DNA of 64,000 bases from Streptomyces mutomycini (GCF_001700505.1 NZ_MAPV01000081.1:1-64000); one strand, 5' to 3'; positions 9,413 through 19,436 are shown, counted from the stretch's first letter. Numbers and translations are program-made. The notes: generated by a model not told the origin, from the sequence alone.

Positions 9413-9421
9413 CTGTCCACA
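9413..9421 (+). promoter_or_regulatory. Second DnaA-box-like site (CTGTCCACA)
   Basis: It fits a relaxed Streptomyces DnaA box and is oriented opposite to the site at 9338-9346. The 66 bases between them contain the only AT-rich block in this gap, around 9380-9400. Confidence 0.35.
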
Positions 9422-9467
9422 GCAGTTGCACTTTCTGCCCCTTGGCCTTAGGGAAAGGACGGCCCAC

Positions 9468-10730
9468 ATGCCCGCAGACCTCGCCGTCATCGGACTCGGT
9501 CACATCGGCCTGCCTCTCGCCCAAGCAGCCGTCGGCGTGGGAATCCACACCGTCGGCTACGACACCGACCCACGCCCCTTCGCCGAACTCTCCGCGGGCC
9601 GTACGCCGGTCGAGGGATCCCTGAGCGCCTCCGACATCCGCCGGATGGTTTCGGGCGGCTTCCGGCCCACCGCCGACCCGGCCGAGCTGGGCCGGGTACG
9701 CACCGCCGCGATCTGCGCCCCCACCCCTCTCGGGCCGGACCGCACCCTCGACCTCGGCGCCGTGACCGACGCGGCCCGGGCACTCGCCGCCCGGCTGCGG
9801 CCGCACACCACGGTCCTGGTGGAGTCGGCCGTACCGCCCGGCACCACCGAGAACGTCGTCCGTCCCCTGCTGGAGGAGGGCTCCGGGCTGCGCGCCGGAC
9901 GCGACTTCCACCTCGCCCACTCCCCCGGCCGGCTCGACCCCGGCAACCGCACCCATGTGTACGGGAACACCCCGAAGGTCATCGGCGGCCTGACCCCCGC
10001 GTGCACCGAGTCGGCCGCCGCCTTCTACGGTCGGCTCACGGACAAGGTCGTCCGGGCACGCGGGCCGCGCGAGGCGGAGATGACGAAGGTCCTCGAAACC
10101 AACTTCCGGCACGTCAACATCGCCCTGGTCAACGAGATGGCGGTGCTCTGCCACGACCTCGGCGTCGACCTCTGGGACGTCATCAGGTGCGCCGAGACGA
10201 AACCGTTCGGCTTCGAACCCTTCCGTCCGGGCCCCGGTGTCGGCGGCCACGGCGCCCCGGTGGACCCCGGCTACTTCCCGTACAACAGCCGTACGCCGGG
10301 GCACCCGTTGCGCATGGTCTCTCTGGCCAAGGAGATCAACGACCGCATGCCGAGCTATGTGATCCAGCGCTGTGCGACCCTCCTGAACGAACACGGCAAG
10401 TCCGTCCGGGGTGCCAGGGTCCTGCTCCTCGGTGTCACCTACAAGCCGGACCTCGCCGACCAGGAGGCCTCGCCCGCCCGCGAGATCGCGACCCGGCTGA
10501 TGGACATGGGTGCCCAGATCGGCTACCACGACCCCCTCGTCCTGGACTGGCGGGTGCGCGACCTGCCCGTCCCGCGCGCCGACTCGCTCTACGAGGCAGC
10601 CGCCGGAGCCGATCTGACGGTGCTGCTCCAGCACCACCGCACGTACGACCTCCAGGGCCTCGCGGTGAAGGCCCAACTGCTCCTGGACACCCGCGGAGCC
10701 ACCCCGGCGGGCGCCGCGCACCGGCTGTAG
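9468..10730 (+). CDS. UDP-glucose/UDP-ManNAc dehydrogenase family protein lacking the catalytic Cys
   Basis: This 420-residue protein has the full architecture of nucleotide-sugar 6-dehydrogenases: N-terminal Rossmann motif VIGLGHIGLPLAQ, SPGRLDPGN in place of the usual SPER, the central dimerisation helix with MTKVLETNFRHVNIALVNE (conserved Lys and Asn), and a C-terminal UDP-binding domain containing LLGVTYKPD. The active-site loop reads GVGGHGAPVDPGYF, so Gly262 stands where family members have the thioester-forming Cys. Oxidation to the acid by the normal route is therefore doubtful. The start is the ATG after GGGAAAGGA, since the upstream codons cross non-coding-like sequence. Confidence 0.85.
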   Translation: MPADLAVIGLGHIGLPLAQAAVGVGIHTVGYDTDPRPFAELSAGRTPVEGSLSASDIRRMVSGGFRPTADPAELGRVRTAAICAPTPLGPDRTLDLGAVTDAARALAARLRPHTTVLVESAVPPGTTENVVRPLLEEGSGLRAGRDFHLAHSPGRLDPGNRTHVYGNTPKVIGGLTPACTESAAAFYGRLTDKVVRARGPREAEMTKVLETNFRHVNIALVNEMAVLCHDLGVDLWDVIRCAETKPFGFEPFRPGPGVGGHGAPVDPGYFPYNSRTPGHPLRMVSLAKEINDRMPSYVIQRCATLLNEHGKSVRGARVLLLGVTYKPDLADQEASPAREIATRLMDMGAQIGYHDPLVLDWRVRDLPVPRADSLYEAAAGADLTVLLQHHRTYDLQGLAVKAQLLLDTRGATPAGAAHRL

Positions 10731-10842
10731 CGCGCCCCGGACGAGCCCGCCGGCATTCCGGTGGGCCGTGTCGGCGCGGGCTGCTAGCCTGCGGCGTCAC
10801 TTCTCGCACATCCGTGCGCACCGTTCAGGGGGGAACACCCAT

Positions 10843-11451
10843 ATGAGCCAGCCCGTGCAGCCGCCGAACCCGTCGCAGCCCTACGGCGGCCAGCCGGCCG
10901 ACGGCAACCCGTACGCGTCGGAGCAGCAGCCCGCGCAGCCCGGCAACCCCTACGCGGGCCAGCAGCCCGGCGCGCCGACGGGCAACCCGTTCGCGGGTCA
11001 GCAGCCCGGCCAGTTCGCCGGCGGCCCCTTCCCGCCCGCACCGCCGGCGGCCCGCAACCAGGTGGGCCTCGGTGTGCTGGCCGCCCTGGGCGCCGCGATC
11101 GTGGCCGCCATCCTGTACGGCGTCCTCGCCGGATCCATCGAGCGCGAGGTCGGCTACGCGGCGATCGGTGTCGGCTTCCTGGTCGGCTTCGCCGCGAGCA
11201 AGGTCGGCGGAGCGAACCCCGCCGTCCTCGGCGCCAGTGTCGTGTTCTCCCTGGTCGCGGTCTTCTTCGGACAGCTCATCGGCATGGCCATGCTCGTCGC
11301 GGAGGCCAACGGAGTCGGCTTCTCCGAGGTGTTCTTCGACCGCTTCGGCGACCTCGTCAACGCCTGGAAGGAACTGTCCGACTTCATGACGTACCTCTTC
11401 CTCCTCCTCGGTCCGGTCGCCGCGTTCGGCGGTGCCAGGAAGGCCGGCTGA
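10843..11451 (+). CDS. Membrane protein with Pro/Gln-rich N-terminus, unknown function
   Basis: The 202-residue protein opens with about 65 residues of NPYA/QQPG-type repeats, disordered and cytoplasmic, followed by about four hydrophobic segments (LGVLAALGAAIVAAILYGVL and later ones). I do not recognise a catalytic motif. The ATG at 10843 follows GGGGGG at suitable distance; a TAGCCT promoter -10 candidate lies about 50 bp upstream. It converges with guaB3 on a shared terminator. Confidence 0.8.
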   Translation: MSQPVQPPNPSQPYGGQPADGNPYASEQQPAQPGNPYAGQQPGAPTGNPFAGQQPGQFAGGPFPPAPPAARNQVGLGVLAALGAAIVAAILYGVLAGSIEREVGYAAIGVGFLVGFAASKVGGANPAVLGASVVFSLVAVFFGQLIGMAMLVAEANGVGFSEVFFDRFGDLVNAWKELSDFMTYLFLLLGPVAAFGGARKAG

Positions 11452-11463
11452 CACCCCGGCACG

Positions 11464-11507
11464 CGCAGGACGGCCCGGACCATTCCTCTGGTCCGGGCCG
11501 TCCTGCG
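11464..11507. terminator. Perfect 19-bp bidirectional terminator
   Basis: Arms 11464-11482 and 11489-11507 are perfectly complementary around a 6-nt loop (TTCCTC). The hairpin sits between convergent genes, 12 bp past the plus-strand stop and 15 bp before the guaB3 stop, and should serve both. Confidence 0.88.
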
Positions 11508-11522
11508 TACCGCGCGGGGAGA

Positions 11523-12647
11523 TCAGCGGCGGTGCTGCGAGTCCGCCACCGTCACCTCGACGCGCTGGAACTCCTTGAGGTCGCTGTAGCCCGTGGTGGC
11601 CATCGCGCGGCGCAGCGCGCCGAAGATGTTCATCGAGCCGTCGGGGCTGTGCGAGGGGCCGGTCAGGACCTCCTCGGTCGTGCCGACGGAGCCCAGGTCG
11701 ACCAGCTTGCCGCGCGGCACGTCCTCGTGGACGGCCTCCATGCCCCAGTGCCGGCCGCGGCCGGGCGCGTCCGTGGCGCGGGCCAGCGGGGAGCCCATCA
11801 TCACGGCGTCGGCGCCGCAGGCGATGGCCTTGGGCAGGTCGCCGGACCAGCCGACACCGCCGTCCGCGATGACGTGGACGTACCGGCCGCCGGACTCGTC
11901 CATGTAGTCGCGGCGGGCCCCGGCCACATCGGCGACCGCGGTCGCCATCGGGACCTGGATGCCGAAGACGTTGCGCGTGGTGTGTGCGGCGCCGCCGCCG
12001 AAACCGACGAGGACACCGGCTGCACCGGTGCGCATCAGGTGCAGGGCGGCGGTGTACGTGGCGCAGCCGCCGACGATGACCGGGACGTCCAGCTCGTAGA
12101 TGAACTGCTTCAGGTTCAGCGGCTCGGCCGCGCTGGAGACGTGCTCGGCGGAGACCGTCGTACCGCGGATGACGAAGATGTCCACACCCGCGTCGACGAC
12201 GGCCTTGGAGAACTGCGCGGTGCGCTGCGGCGACAGCGCGGCGGCGGTGACGACACCGGAGTCGCGCACCTCCTTGATGCGCTGCCCGATCAGCTCCTCC
12301 TGGATGGGGGCGGAGTAGATCTCCTGGAGCCGCGGGGTGGCGGCCTCGGCGGGCATCTCGGCGATCTCGTCGAGGAGCGCCTGCGGGTCGGCGTGCCGGG
12401 TCCACAGCCCCTCGAGGTTGAGGACACCGAGGCCGCCGAGCTCACCGATGCGGATGGCGGTCTGCGGGGAGACCACGGAGTCCATCGGCGCGGCCAGGAA
12501 GGGCAGCTCGAAGCGGTAGGCGTCGATCTGCCAGGCGATCGAGACCTCCTTCGGGTCACGGGTACGTCGGCTCGGCACGACGGCGATGTCGTCGAACGCG
12601 TATGCCCTGCGGCCGCGCTTGCCGCGCCCGATCTCGATCTCAGTCAC
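11523..12647 (-). CDS. guaB3: GuaB3-family IMP dehydrogenase-related protein
   Basis: This 374-residue TIM-barrel protein belongs to the IMPDH/GMP reductase superfamily, lacks CBS domains, and is the usual partner gene beside guaB in actinobacteria. It keeps phosphate-binding glycines (ADGGVGWSGD; VGFGGG) but the loop that carries the catalytic Cys in IMPDH (GSICTTR) reads GAAHTTR, with His in its place. A true IMPDH reaction through a Cys-XMP intermediate is therefore unlikely. It lies about 100 bp downstream of guaB, separated by a hairpin. Confidence 0.88.
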   Translation of the reverse strand: MTEIEIGRGKRGRRAYAFDDIAVVPSRRTRDPKEVSIAWQIDAYRFELPFLAAPMDSVVSPQTAIRIGELGGLGVLNLEGLWTRHADPQALLDEIAEMPAEAATPRLQEIYSAPIQEELIGQRIKEVRDSGVVTAAALSPQRTAQFSKAVVDAGVDIFVIRGTTVSAEHVSSAAEPLNLKQFIYELDVPVIVGGCATYTAALHLMRTGAAGVLVGFGGGAAHTTRNVFGIQVPMATAVADVAGARRDYMDESGGRYVHVIADGGVGWSGDLPKAIACGADAVMMGSPLARATDAPGRGRHWGMEAVHEDVPRGKLVDLGSVGTTEEVLTGPSHSPDGSMNIFGALRRAMATTGYSDLKEFQRVEVTVADSQHRR

Positions 12648-12701
12648 GATGGTGTGGCCTTTCCTCTACGTCTGCGCTGACCAGTATCCCCGACACACAC
12701 A

Positions 12702-12737
12702 TGAGGGGCGGTCCCGGGAACTCCGGTCCGCCCCTCA
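12702..12737 (-). terminator. Stem-loop between guaB and guaB3
   Basis: TGAGGGGCGG (12702-12711) pairs with CCGCCCCTCA (12728-12737). It lies just past the guaB stop, so guaB and guaB3 may be separately expressed or partly attenuated. Confidence 0.6.
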
Positions 12738-12751
12738 CCTGCGTTGATGTC

Positions 12752-14334
<1,583 letters not shown>

Positions 14335-14389
14335 TCACCTGACGGTTCTGTGGCTTCCTCCACACCGGGAGAGCCTCGAGGAACCGTCC

Positions 14390-15154
14390 CTACTGGCCCG
14401 CGAGGGCCCGCAGCCTGCTCAGCGCACGGTGCTGGGCGACCCGGACCGCGCCGGGAGACATCCCGAGCATCTGCCCGGTCTCCTCGGCGGTCAGCCCGAC
14501 CGCGACCCGGAGCACCAGCAGCTCGCGCTGGTTCTCCGGCAGGTTGGCGAGAAGCTTCTTGGCCCAGGCCGCATCGCTGCTGAGCAGCGCGCGTTCCTCC
14601 GGGCCGAGTGAGTCGTCGGGCCGCTCCGGCATCTCGTCGGAGGGCACCGCCGTCGACCCGGGGTGCCGCATCGCGGCGCGCTGGAGGTCGGCGACCTTGT
14701 GACCCGCGATGGCGAAGACGAAGGCTTCGAACGGTCTGCCGGTGTCCTTGTAACGCGGCAGCGCCATCAGCACCGCGACGCAGACCTCCTGCGCGAGGTC
14801 CTCCACGAAGTGACGGGCGTCACCGGGCAACCGGTTCAGCCGTGACCTGCAGTAGCGCAGGGCGAGGGGGTGGACGTGTGCCAGCAGGTCGTGCGTGGCC
14901 TGCGCGTCGCCGTCGACGGCACGGTGCACCAGAGCACCGATCACCGTCGTCCCGTCCTCGCGCATCGGACCATGGTGCCTTGACGGCGTCCGATCCGATG
15001 CATCGCGTCCCGGGTTGTGCACCGAAGCGTTATCCGAGGGCGCACCGGCACGGCCGACAGGCCCGTCGGAGCGGGCGGCGTGTTCGTCGGCCCGCGCGTC
15101 GTCGGCGCTGCGAGCACGTGCTCCAGCGTTCTGAGCGGGTGCGCCGGATGTCAT
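14390..15154 (-). CDS. shbA: ECF-type RNA polymerase sigma factor, ShbA-like
   Basis: The protein directs RNA polymerase to selected promoters. In S. griseus the homologue beside guaB drives hrdB, the principal sigma gene. Region 2 is visible as [19 protein letters not shown]...[10 protein letters not shown] and region 4 as [41 protein letters not shown]. About 63 disordered residues precede region 2. I chose the ATG at 15154 because GGGGAGG lies 9 nt upstream; a shorter form from 14965 would start right before region 2 but has no ribosome binding site. The gene symbol rests on family and position. Confidence 0.85.
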   Translation of the reverse strand: MTSGAPAQNAGARARSADDARADEHAARSDGPVGRAGAPSDNASVHNPGRDASDRTPSRHHGPMREDGTTVIGALVHRAVDGDAQATHDLLAHVHPLALRYCRSRLNRLPGDARHFVEDLAQEVCVAVLMALPRYKDTGRPFEAFVFAIAGHKVADLQRAAMRHPGSTAVPSDEMPERPDDSLGPEERALLSSDAAWAKKLLANLPENQRELLVLRVAVGLTAEETGQMLGMSPGAVRVAQHRALSRLRALAGQ

Positions 15155-15340
15155 CCCCTGCGCCCTCCCCTTCCGCTCGACCGAATGTTCCCGGAGGAAC
15201 TCCACACCCCAAGGATGCGGCATCGGCCGGGAAGCGTCACATGACGCTGGTGGGGAGGGCCGGCCGCAGGGTCCGCCGCACCGCCGCCCCGTCCGCCTGT
15301 GTACGGACGGGATCGCACGGCTATCGGCCGCGCCGCGGCA

Positions 15341-15952
15341 TCAGCGGACCAGGCCCCAGCGGAATCCGAGCGCGACGGCGTGCGCGCGGTCCGAGGCCCC
15401 GAGCTTCTTGAACAACCGACGGGCGTGCGTCTTCACCGTGTCCTCGGAGAGGAACAGCTCGCGCCCGATCTCCGCGTTGGAGCGGCCGTGGCTCATCCCT
15501 TCGAGCACCTGGATCTCCCGAGCGGTGAGGGTCGGCGCCGCACCCATCTCGGCGGACCGCAGCCGGCGCGGGGCGAGCCGCCACGTCGGATCGGCGAGCG
15601 CCTGGGTCACGGTCGCGCGCAGCTCGGCGCGCGAGGCGTCCTTGTGCAGATACCCCCGGGCCCCGGCGGCGACCGCGAGCGCGACGCCGTCCAGGTCCTC
15701 GGCGACGGTCAGCATGATGATCCTGGCGCCGGGGTCGGCCGAGAGCAGCCGCCGGACCGTCTCCACACCCCCCAGACCGGGCATGCGCACGTCCATCAGA
15801 ATCAGATCCGAACGATCGGCCCCCCAGCGGCGGAGGACTTCCTCGCCGTTGGCCGCCGTCGTCACACGCTCGACACCGGGCACGGTCGCAACCGCGCGGC
15901 GGAGCGCTTCTCGGGCAAGCGGGGAGTCGTCGCAGACGAGGACGGATGTCAT
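15341..15952 (-). CDS. bldM: Response regulator BldM
   Basis: BldM is an orphan developmental regulator needed for aerial hyphae formation; it acts as a homodimer and with WhiI. The 203 residues match the known length. The N-terminal receiver has acidic D8/D9, D54 in LMDVRMPG and HKD near residue 103; the C-terminal LuxR-type helix-turn-helix reads LTAREIQVLEGMSHGRSNAEIG. The start is the second ATG, preceded by GGAGGA. It is divergent from whiD, as in S. coelicolor, and has a sigma-BldN-type promoter upstream. Confidence 0.96.
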   Translation of the reverse strand: MTSVLVCDDSPLAREALRRAVATVPGVERVTTAANGEEVLRRWGADRSDLILMDVRMPGLGGVETVRRLLSADPGARIIMLTVAEDLDGVALAVAAGARGYLHKDASRAELRATVTQALADPTWRLAPRRLRSAEMGAAPTLTAREIQVLEGMSHGRSNAEIGRELFLSEDTVKTHARRLFKKLGASDRAHAVALGFRWGLVR

Positions 15953-16075
15953 GACCGTCCTCCGCAGCTGATGCGCGTCACCTTGTGCCTCCAGGCTGAT
16001 ACAAGTCGTCACCTGTGCGGTTGACCCCCTCGGACATCTGCCCGAGCTCGTTCTCCGTCAACCGCCTCCCCCTCA

Positions 16076-16103
16076 ACAACGACGGTCACTCGAAAGAGTT
16101 ACG
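16076..16103 (-). promoter_or_regulatory. Sigma-BldN-type promoter of bldM, with overlapping palindrome
   Basis: On the minus strand CGTAAC (16098-16103) is followed after exactly 16 nt by CGTTGT (16076-16081), close to the sigma-BldN consensus CGTAAC-N16-CGTTGA. Transcription would start about 115 nt before the bldM ATG. The -35 overlaps GTAACTC-TTTC-GAGTGAC, a near-perfect inverted repeat that could be an operator for BldD or BldM; the operator role is inference. Confidence 0.75.
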
Positions 16104-16224
16104 GGCCAAAGCATCCGGTTCGGCACTCTAAGTGAGGGGTCGCACACGGAGAAGAGCGACACGGGTTCATTCGCCCCCCGGCTGACCGCCTGCGGCGGCA
16201 ACCTGCCCCATTTAGCGGGTTTTC

Positions 16225-16254
16225 TTCACTTTTGTTGGCGTCTGGGGCTAGATT
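16225..16254 (+). promoter_or_regulatory. Candidate housekeeping promoter of whiD
   Basis: TTCACT (16225-16230) and TAGATT (16249-16254) are separated by 18 nt. The -10 is a good HrdB-type match, the -35 only fair. It would give a leader of about 125 nt that contains the inverted repeat at 16271-16295. Confidence 0.45.
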
Positions 16255-16270
16255 CGCAATCAGTCATATT

Positions 16271-16295
16271 TACATCTACTAACACCGTAGATGTA
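16271..16295. repeat. 9-bp inverted repeat in the whiD leader
   Basis: TACATCTAC and GTAGATGTA are perfect complements around the 7-nt spacer TAACACC, in an AT-rich block unusual for this chromosome. It could be a regulator operator just downstream of the whiD promoter or an RNA hairpin in the leader. Confidence 0.65.
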
Positions 16296-16387
16296 CGGTC
16301 GGGACTCCGGTCATCGACGAGCAATAGACGAGCGACAACGGTCGACGATGCCGTTTCCGAACCAGCAAGGTTTCGAGGGGACACGCA

Positions 16388-16717
16388 ATGGCAGATTTCT
16401 CCCGCCTTCCCGGACCCAACGCGGACCTGTGGGACTGGCAGCTGCTGGCCGCCTGCCGCGGGGTAGACAGTTCGCTGTTCTTCCACCCCGAAGGGGAACG
16501 AGGAGCGGCCCGGAGCGCCCGTGAGACCTCTGCGAAGGAGGTCTGCATGCGCTGCCCGGTGCGCGCCGAGTGCGCGGCGCACGCACTGGCGGTACGGGAG
16601 CCCTACGGCGTGTGGGGCGGCCTGACCGAGGACGAGCGTGAGGAGCTCATGGGCCGCGCCCGCAACCGTCTGATCTCCGCCCACTCAGGACCGGCACCGG
16701 AGGCGGACCGCACCTGA
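16388..16717 (+). CDS. whiD: WhiB-like iron-sulfur transcription factor WhiD
   Basis: WhiD is a 4Fe-4S cluster protein required for late sporulation that binds region 4 of sigma-HrdB. The 109-residue sequence has the four cluster ligands C23, C53, C56 and C62 (the CMRC pair plus flanking Cys) and the G[V/I]WGG turn (GVWGGLT). GAGGGG lies 7 nt upstream of the ATG. Divergent partner: bldM. Confidence 0.95.
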   Translation: MADFSRLPGPNADLWDWQLLAACRGVDSSLFFHPEGERGAARSARETSAKEVCMRCPVRAECAAHALAVREPYGVWGGLTEDEREELMGRARNRLISAHSGPAPEADRT

Positions 16718-16765
16718 CCCGCTCCTGAACCATCGAACGCAGAAACGTTTCCCCGCTCTTGGCGC

Positions 16766-16802
16766 GCCCGCCGCAGGACCTGCCGAACCGGGCGCGGCGG
16801 GC
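16766..16802. terminator. Stem-loop between whiD and the LysR gene
   Basis: GCCCGCCGC (16766-16774) pairs with GCGGCGGGC (16794-16802) around a 19-nt loop, between convergent genes. Fair rather than strong. Confidence 0.5.
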
Positions 16803-16810
16803 TCGTCGGG

Positions 16811-17701
16811 TCAGCGTGGGGCCGCCAGGGACAGCTGGTCCATGGTCGCCGCCACCGCGGGCACCCGGGCGAGGTCGGGCAGGGTGAGGGCGACGATCTC
16901 ACGCTCCACGGCCGGCTCGACCATCACGGTGCGGACCCCCTTGCGCCGTACGGACTCGAGGGCCAGCTCGGGCAGGACGGCGACACCCAGCCCCGCTCCG
17001 ACCAGGCCGATCACCGCCGGGTAGTCATCCGTGGCGAAGTCGATCCGAGGGGTGAATCCGGAGTCCTCGCAGACCTCCACCAGCTGCCGTCTGCAGCGCG
17101 GGCAGCCGGCGATCCACGGCTCGTCGGCCAGCTCCCCGATGCCCACCGCTCCCGCCCCCGCGAGCCGGTGCCCCTCGGGGACCAGTCCGGTCAGCCGGTC
17201 CTTGAGCAGCGGGCGCACGACGAGGTCGTCCCATTCGCCCCCGGCCGTCCCGTAGCGGAACGCCAGCGCGATGTCGCAGTCGCCGTCGCGCAGCATCTCC
17301 ACCGAGCGCGGCGGTTCCGCCTCGACGAGCGAGACCTGGGTGCCGGGGTGCGCGGCGCGCAGCGCGGCGAGTGCGCCGGGGACCAGGGTGGAGCTGCCGC
17401 TCGGGAACGACACGAGCCGGACCCGGCCGGCCCGCAGCCCGGCGATCGCGGCGACCTCCTCCTCCGCGGCGGTCAGCCCCGCGAGGATGCCGGACGCATG
17501 GCGCACCAGCGCCTCACCCGCCTGGGTGAGGCGCATCTCGCGTCCCGTACGGATCAGCAGCGGAGTCCCCGCGGAGGCCTCCAGTGCCTTCATCTGCTGG
17601 CTGACGGCAGGCTGGGTGCAGCCCAGCTCCCGCGCGGCGGCGGAGAACGAACCGGTGGTGGCCACGGCGCGCAGGACACGGAGATGACGGGCTTCGATCA
17701 C
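16811..17701 (-). CDS. LysR-family transcriptional regulator
   Basis: The 296-residue protein has an N-terminal winged helix-turn-helix (LRVLRAVATTGSFSAAARELGCTQPAVSQQMKALE, roughly 6-40) and a periplasmic-binding-type effector domain. The GTG at 17701 has a TATGGT -10 candidate only 6 nt upstream and no spaced ribosome binding site, so the mRNA may be leaderless. It is divergent from the MOSC gene over 81 bp, a typical LysR target arrangement, but the effector is unknown. Confidence 0.92.
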   Translation of the reverse strand: MIEARHLRVLRAVATTGSFSAAARELGCTQPAVSQQMKALEASAGTPLLIRTGREMRLTQAGEALVRHASGILAGLTAAEEEVAAIAGLRAGRVRLVSFPSGSSTLVPGALAALRAAHPGTQVSLVEAEPPRSVEMLRDGDCDIALAFRYGTAGGEWDDLVVRPLLKDRLTGLVPEGHRLAGAGAVGIGELADEPWIAGCPRCRRQLVEVCEDSGFTPRIDFATDDYPAVIGLVGAGLGVAVLPELALESVRRKGVRTVMVEPAVEREIVALTLPDLARVPAVAATMDQLSLAAPR

Positions 17702-17782
17702 CCTTCAACCATAAGCGGCTCTTGCAGGACCGGTCGAATATTCATGCGCGGCTTTGAGTGCCGGCCGCTAGCCTGTGCGCTT

Positions 17783-18457
17783 ATGAAGGTGCTCTCCGTG
17801 AATCTCGGCCGTCCCACACCCTCCGCACACTCCGACGCGGCCGACGGCCTCACCGGGATCGGCAAACAGCCGTCCGCGGGCCCGGTGCCGGTGGCCGATC
17901 CCGGACCCAAGGGCAGCGGCGGCAGCGGCCTGACCGGCGACGCGGTGTGCGATCTCCGGCACCACGGCGGGACGGACCAGGCGGTGTACGCGTACGCCCG
18001 CGAGGAGCTCGACGCCTGGGAGAAGGAGCTCGGCCGCCCCCTGCCCAACGGTGCGTTCGGCGAGAACCTGACGACCCTTGGCCTGACCGTGAGCCGGGCG
18101 CGGATCGGGGAGCGCTGGCGGATCGGCGACGAGCTGGTCCTGGAGGTGACCTCCGGCCGCATTCCGTGCCGTACGTTCGCGGGCCACCTGGGCGAGCGCG
18201 GCTGGGTGAAGCGGTTCACGCGCGAGGGAGCCACGGGCGCGTATCTCCGGGTGATCGAACCGGGGACGATCCGTTCCGGTGACCCGGTCGAGGTGGTGCA
18301 CGTGCCCGACCACGACATCACGGCGGCCATGGAGTTCCGTGCGACGACCACGGAGCGGGAGCTGCTGCCGCGCCTGCTCGAAGCCGGTGACGCGCTGCAC
18401 CCCGAGACACTGCGCGCGGCGCGGGCGTACGCGGCTCAGCGGAACCCCGTCTCCTAG
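17783..18457 (+). CDS. MOSC domain protein (YiiM-like)
   Basis: MOSC domains are predicted sulfur carriers that handle molybdenum-cofactor-type chemistry; YiiM relatives detoxify N-hydroxylated compounds. The 224 residues include the family motifs GDAVCDLRHHGGTDQAVYAYAREELD, PNGAFGENLTT, and the conserved Cys in SGRIPCRTFAGHLG. A TAGCCT -10 candidate lies 8 nt before the ATG, pointing to a leaderless transcript. Divergent from the LysR gene. Confidence 0.88.
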   Translation: MKVLSVNLGRPTPSAHSDAADGLTGIGKQPSAGPVPVADPGPKGSGGSGLTGDAVCDLRHHGGTDQAVYAYAREELDAWEKELGRPLPNGAFGENLTTLGLTVSRARIGERWRIGDELVLEVTSGRIPCRTFAGHLGERGWVKRFTREGATGAYLRVIEPGTIRSGDPVEVVHVPDHDITAAMEFRATTTERELLPRLLEAGDALHPETLRAARAYAAQRNPVS

Positions 18458-18634
18458 GGTCTTTCGTTCGGATCAGGCTGGATCGGGGAGCGGTGACGGG
18501 GCACGCGAGCCCGGCATGATCCGGACGAGGGGCCCCGGACGGCCCGCGCCTCTCGCGGTACCCCACCCCGGCTGACCGGTGGCGGAGGGGAGGCACGTCC
18601 GGCGGCGGCGCGGGCGGGCGCTAACGTGCCGCCT

Positions 18635-19408
18635 ATGACGACTGCACTGATTACGGGCGCGACGGCGGGGATCGGTGCCGCCTTCGCACGGCGGCTCGCG
18701 GGTGACGGGCACAATCTGGTGCTGGTGGCCCGCGACACGGAGCGGCTGCGGGCCCAGGCCACGGAGCTGCACGACGGACACGGCATCGAGGCCGAGGTGC
18801 TGACGGCCGACCTGTCCACGGACGCCGGGATCGAGGCGGTCGCCGCACGGCTGACGGACCGTGTGAGCCCGGTCGACCTGCTGGTCAACAACGCCGGCTT
18901 CGGGAACAAGGGGCGCTACCTGGATGTGTCCGTGGCCGACGAGCTGACGATGCTGAAGGTCCACTGCGAGGCCGTCCTGCGGCTGACCTCGGCCGCCGCC
19001 GGCTCGATGCGGGAGCGCGGTCGTGGCGGAGTGGTCAACGTGGCCTCCGTAGCGGCCTTCCTGCCTCGGGGGACGTACGGGGCGTCGAAGGCATGGGTCG
19101 TCCAGTTCACCCAGGGCGCGGCGAAGGACCTCGCGGGTTCGGGGGTGCGGCTGATGGCGCTGTGCCCGGGCTTCGTACGGACCGAGTTCCACGAGCGGGC
19201 CGGAATGGGCACGGGCAACATCCCGGACTGGATGTGGCTCGACGCGGACAAGCTGGTGGCCACGGCCCTGGAGGACCTGGCCCGGGGCAGGTCCGTGTCG
19301 ATTCCGGACCCGCGCTACAAGGCCCTGATGGGCCTGGTGAAGCTGACGCCCCGCAGCCTCCTGGGCGGAGTCACCTCCCGCGCGGGCCGGACGTACGGGC
19401 CGAAGTAG
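18635..19408 (+). CDS. Short-chain dehydrogenase/reductase
   Basis: The 257-residue SDR has the cofactor motif TGATAGIG (about 8-15), the structural NNAG motif (LLVNNAGFG) and YGASKAW with the catalytic Tyr and Lys. The substrate cannot be read from the sequence. A TAACGT -10 candidate 7 nt before the ATG suggests leaderless expression. It converges with groEL. Confidence 0.9.
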   Translation: MTTALITGATAGIGAAFARRLAGDGHNLVLVARDTERLRAQATELHDGHGIEAEVLTADLSTDAGIEAVAARLTDRVSPVDLLVNNAGFGNKGRYLDVSVADELTMLKVHCEAVLRLTSAAAGSMRERGRGGVVNVASVAAFLPRGTYGASKAWVVQFTQGAAKDLAGSGVRLMALCPGFVRTEFHERAGMGTGNIPDWMWLDADKLVATALEDLARGRSVSIPDPRYKALMGLVKLTPRSLLGGVTSRAGRTYGPK

Positions 19409-19436
19409 GCGCAAGGTCCGGGGTTTCCGGAAGACA

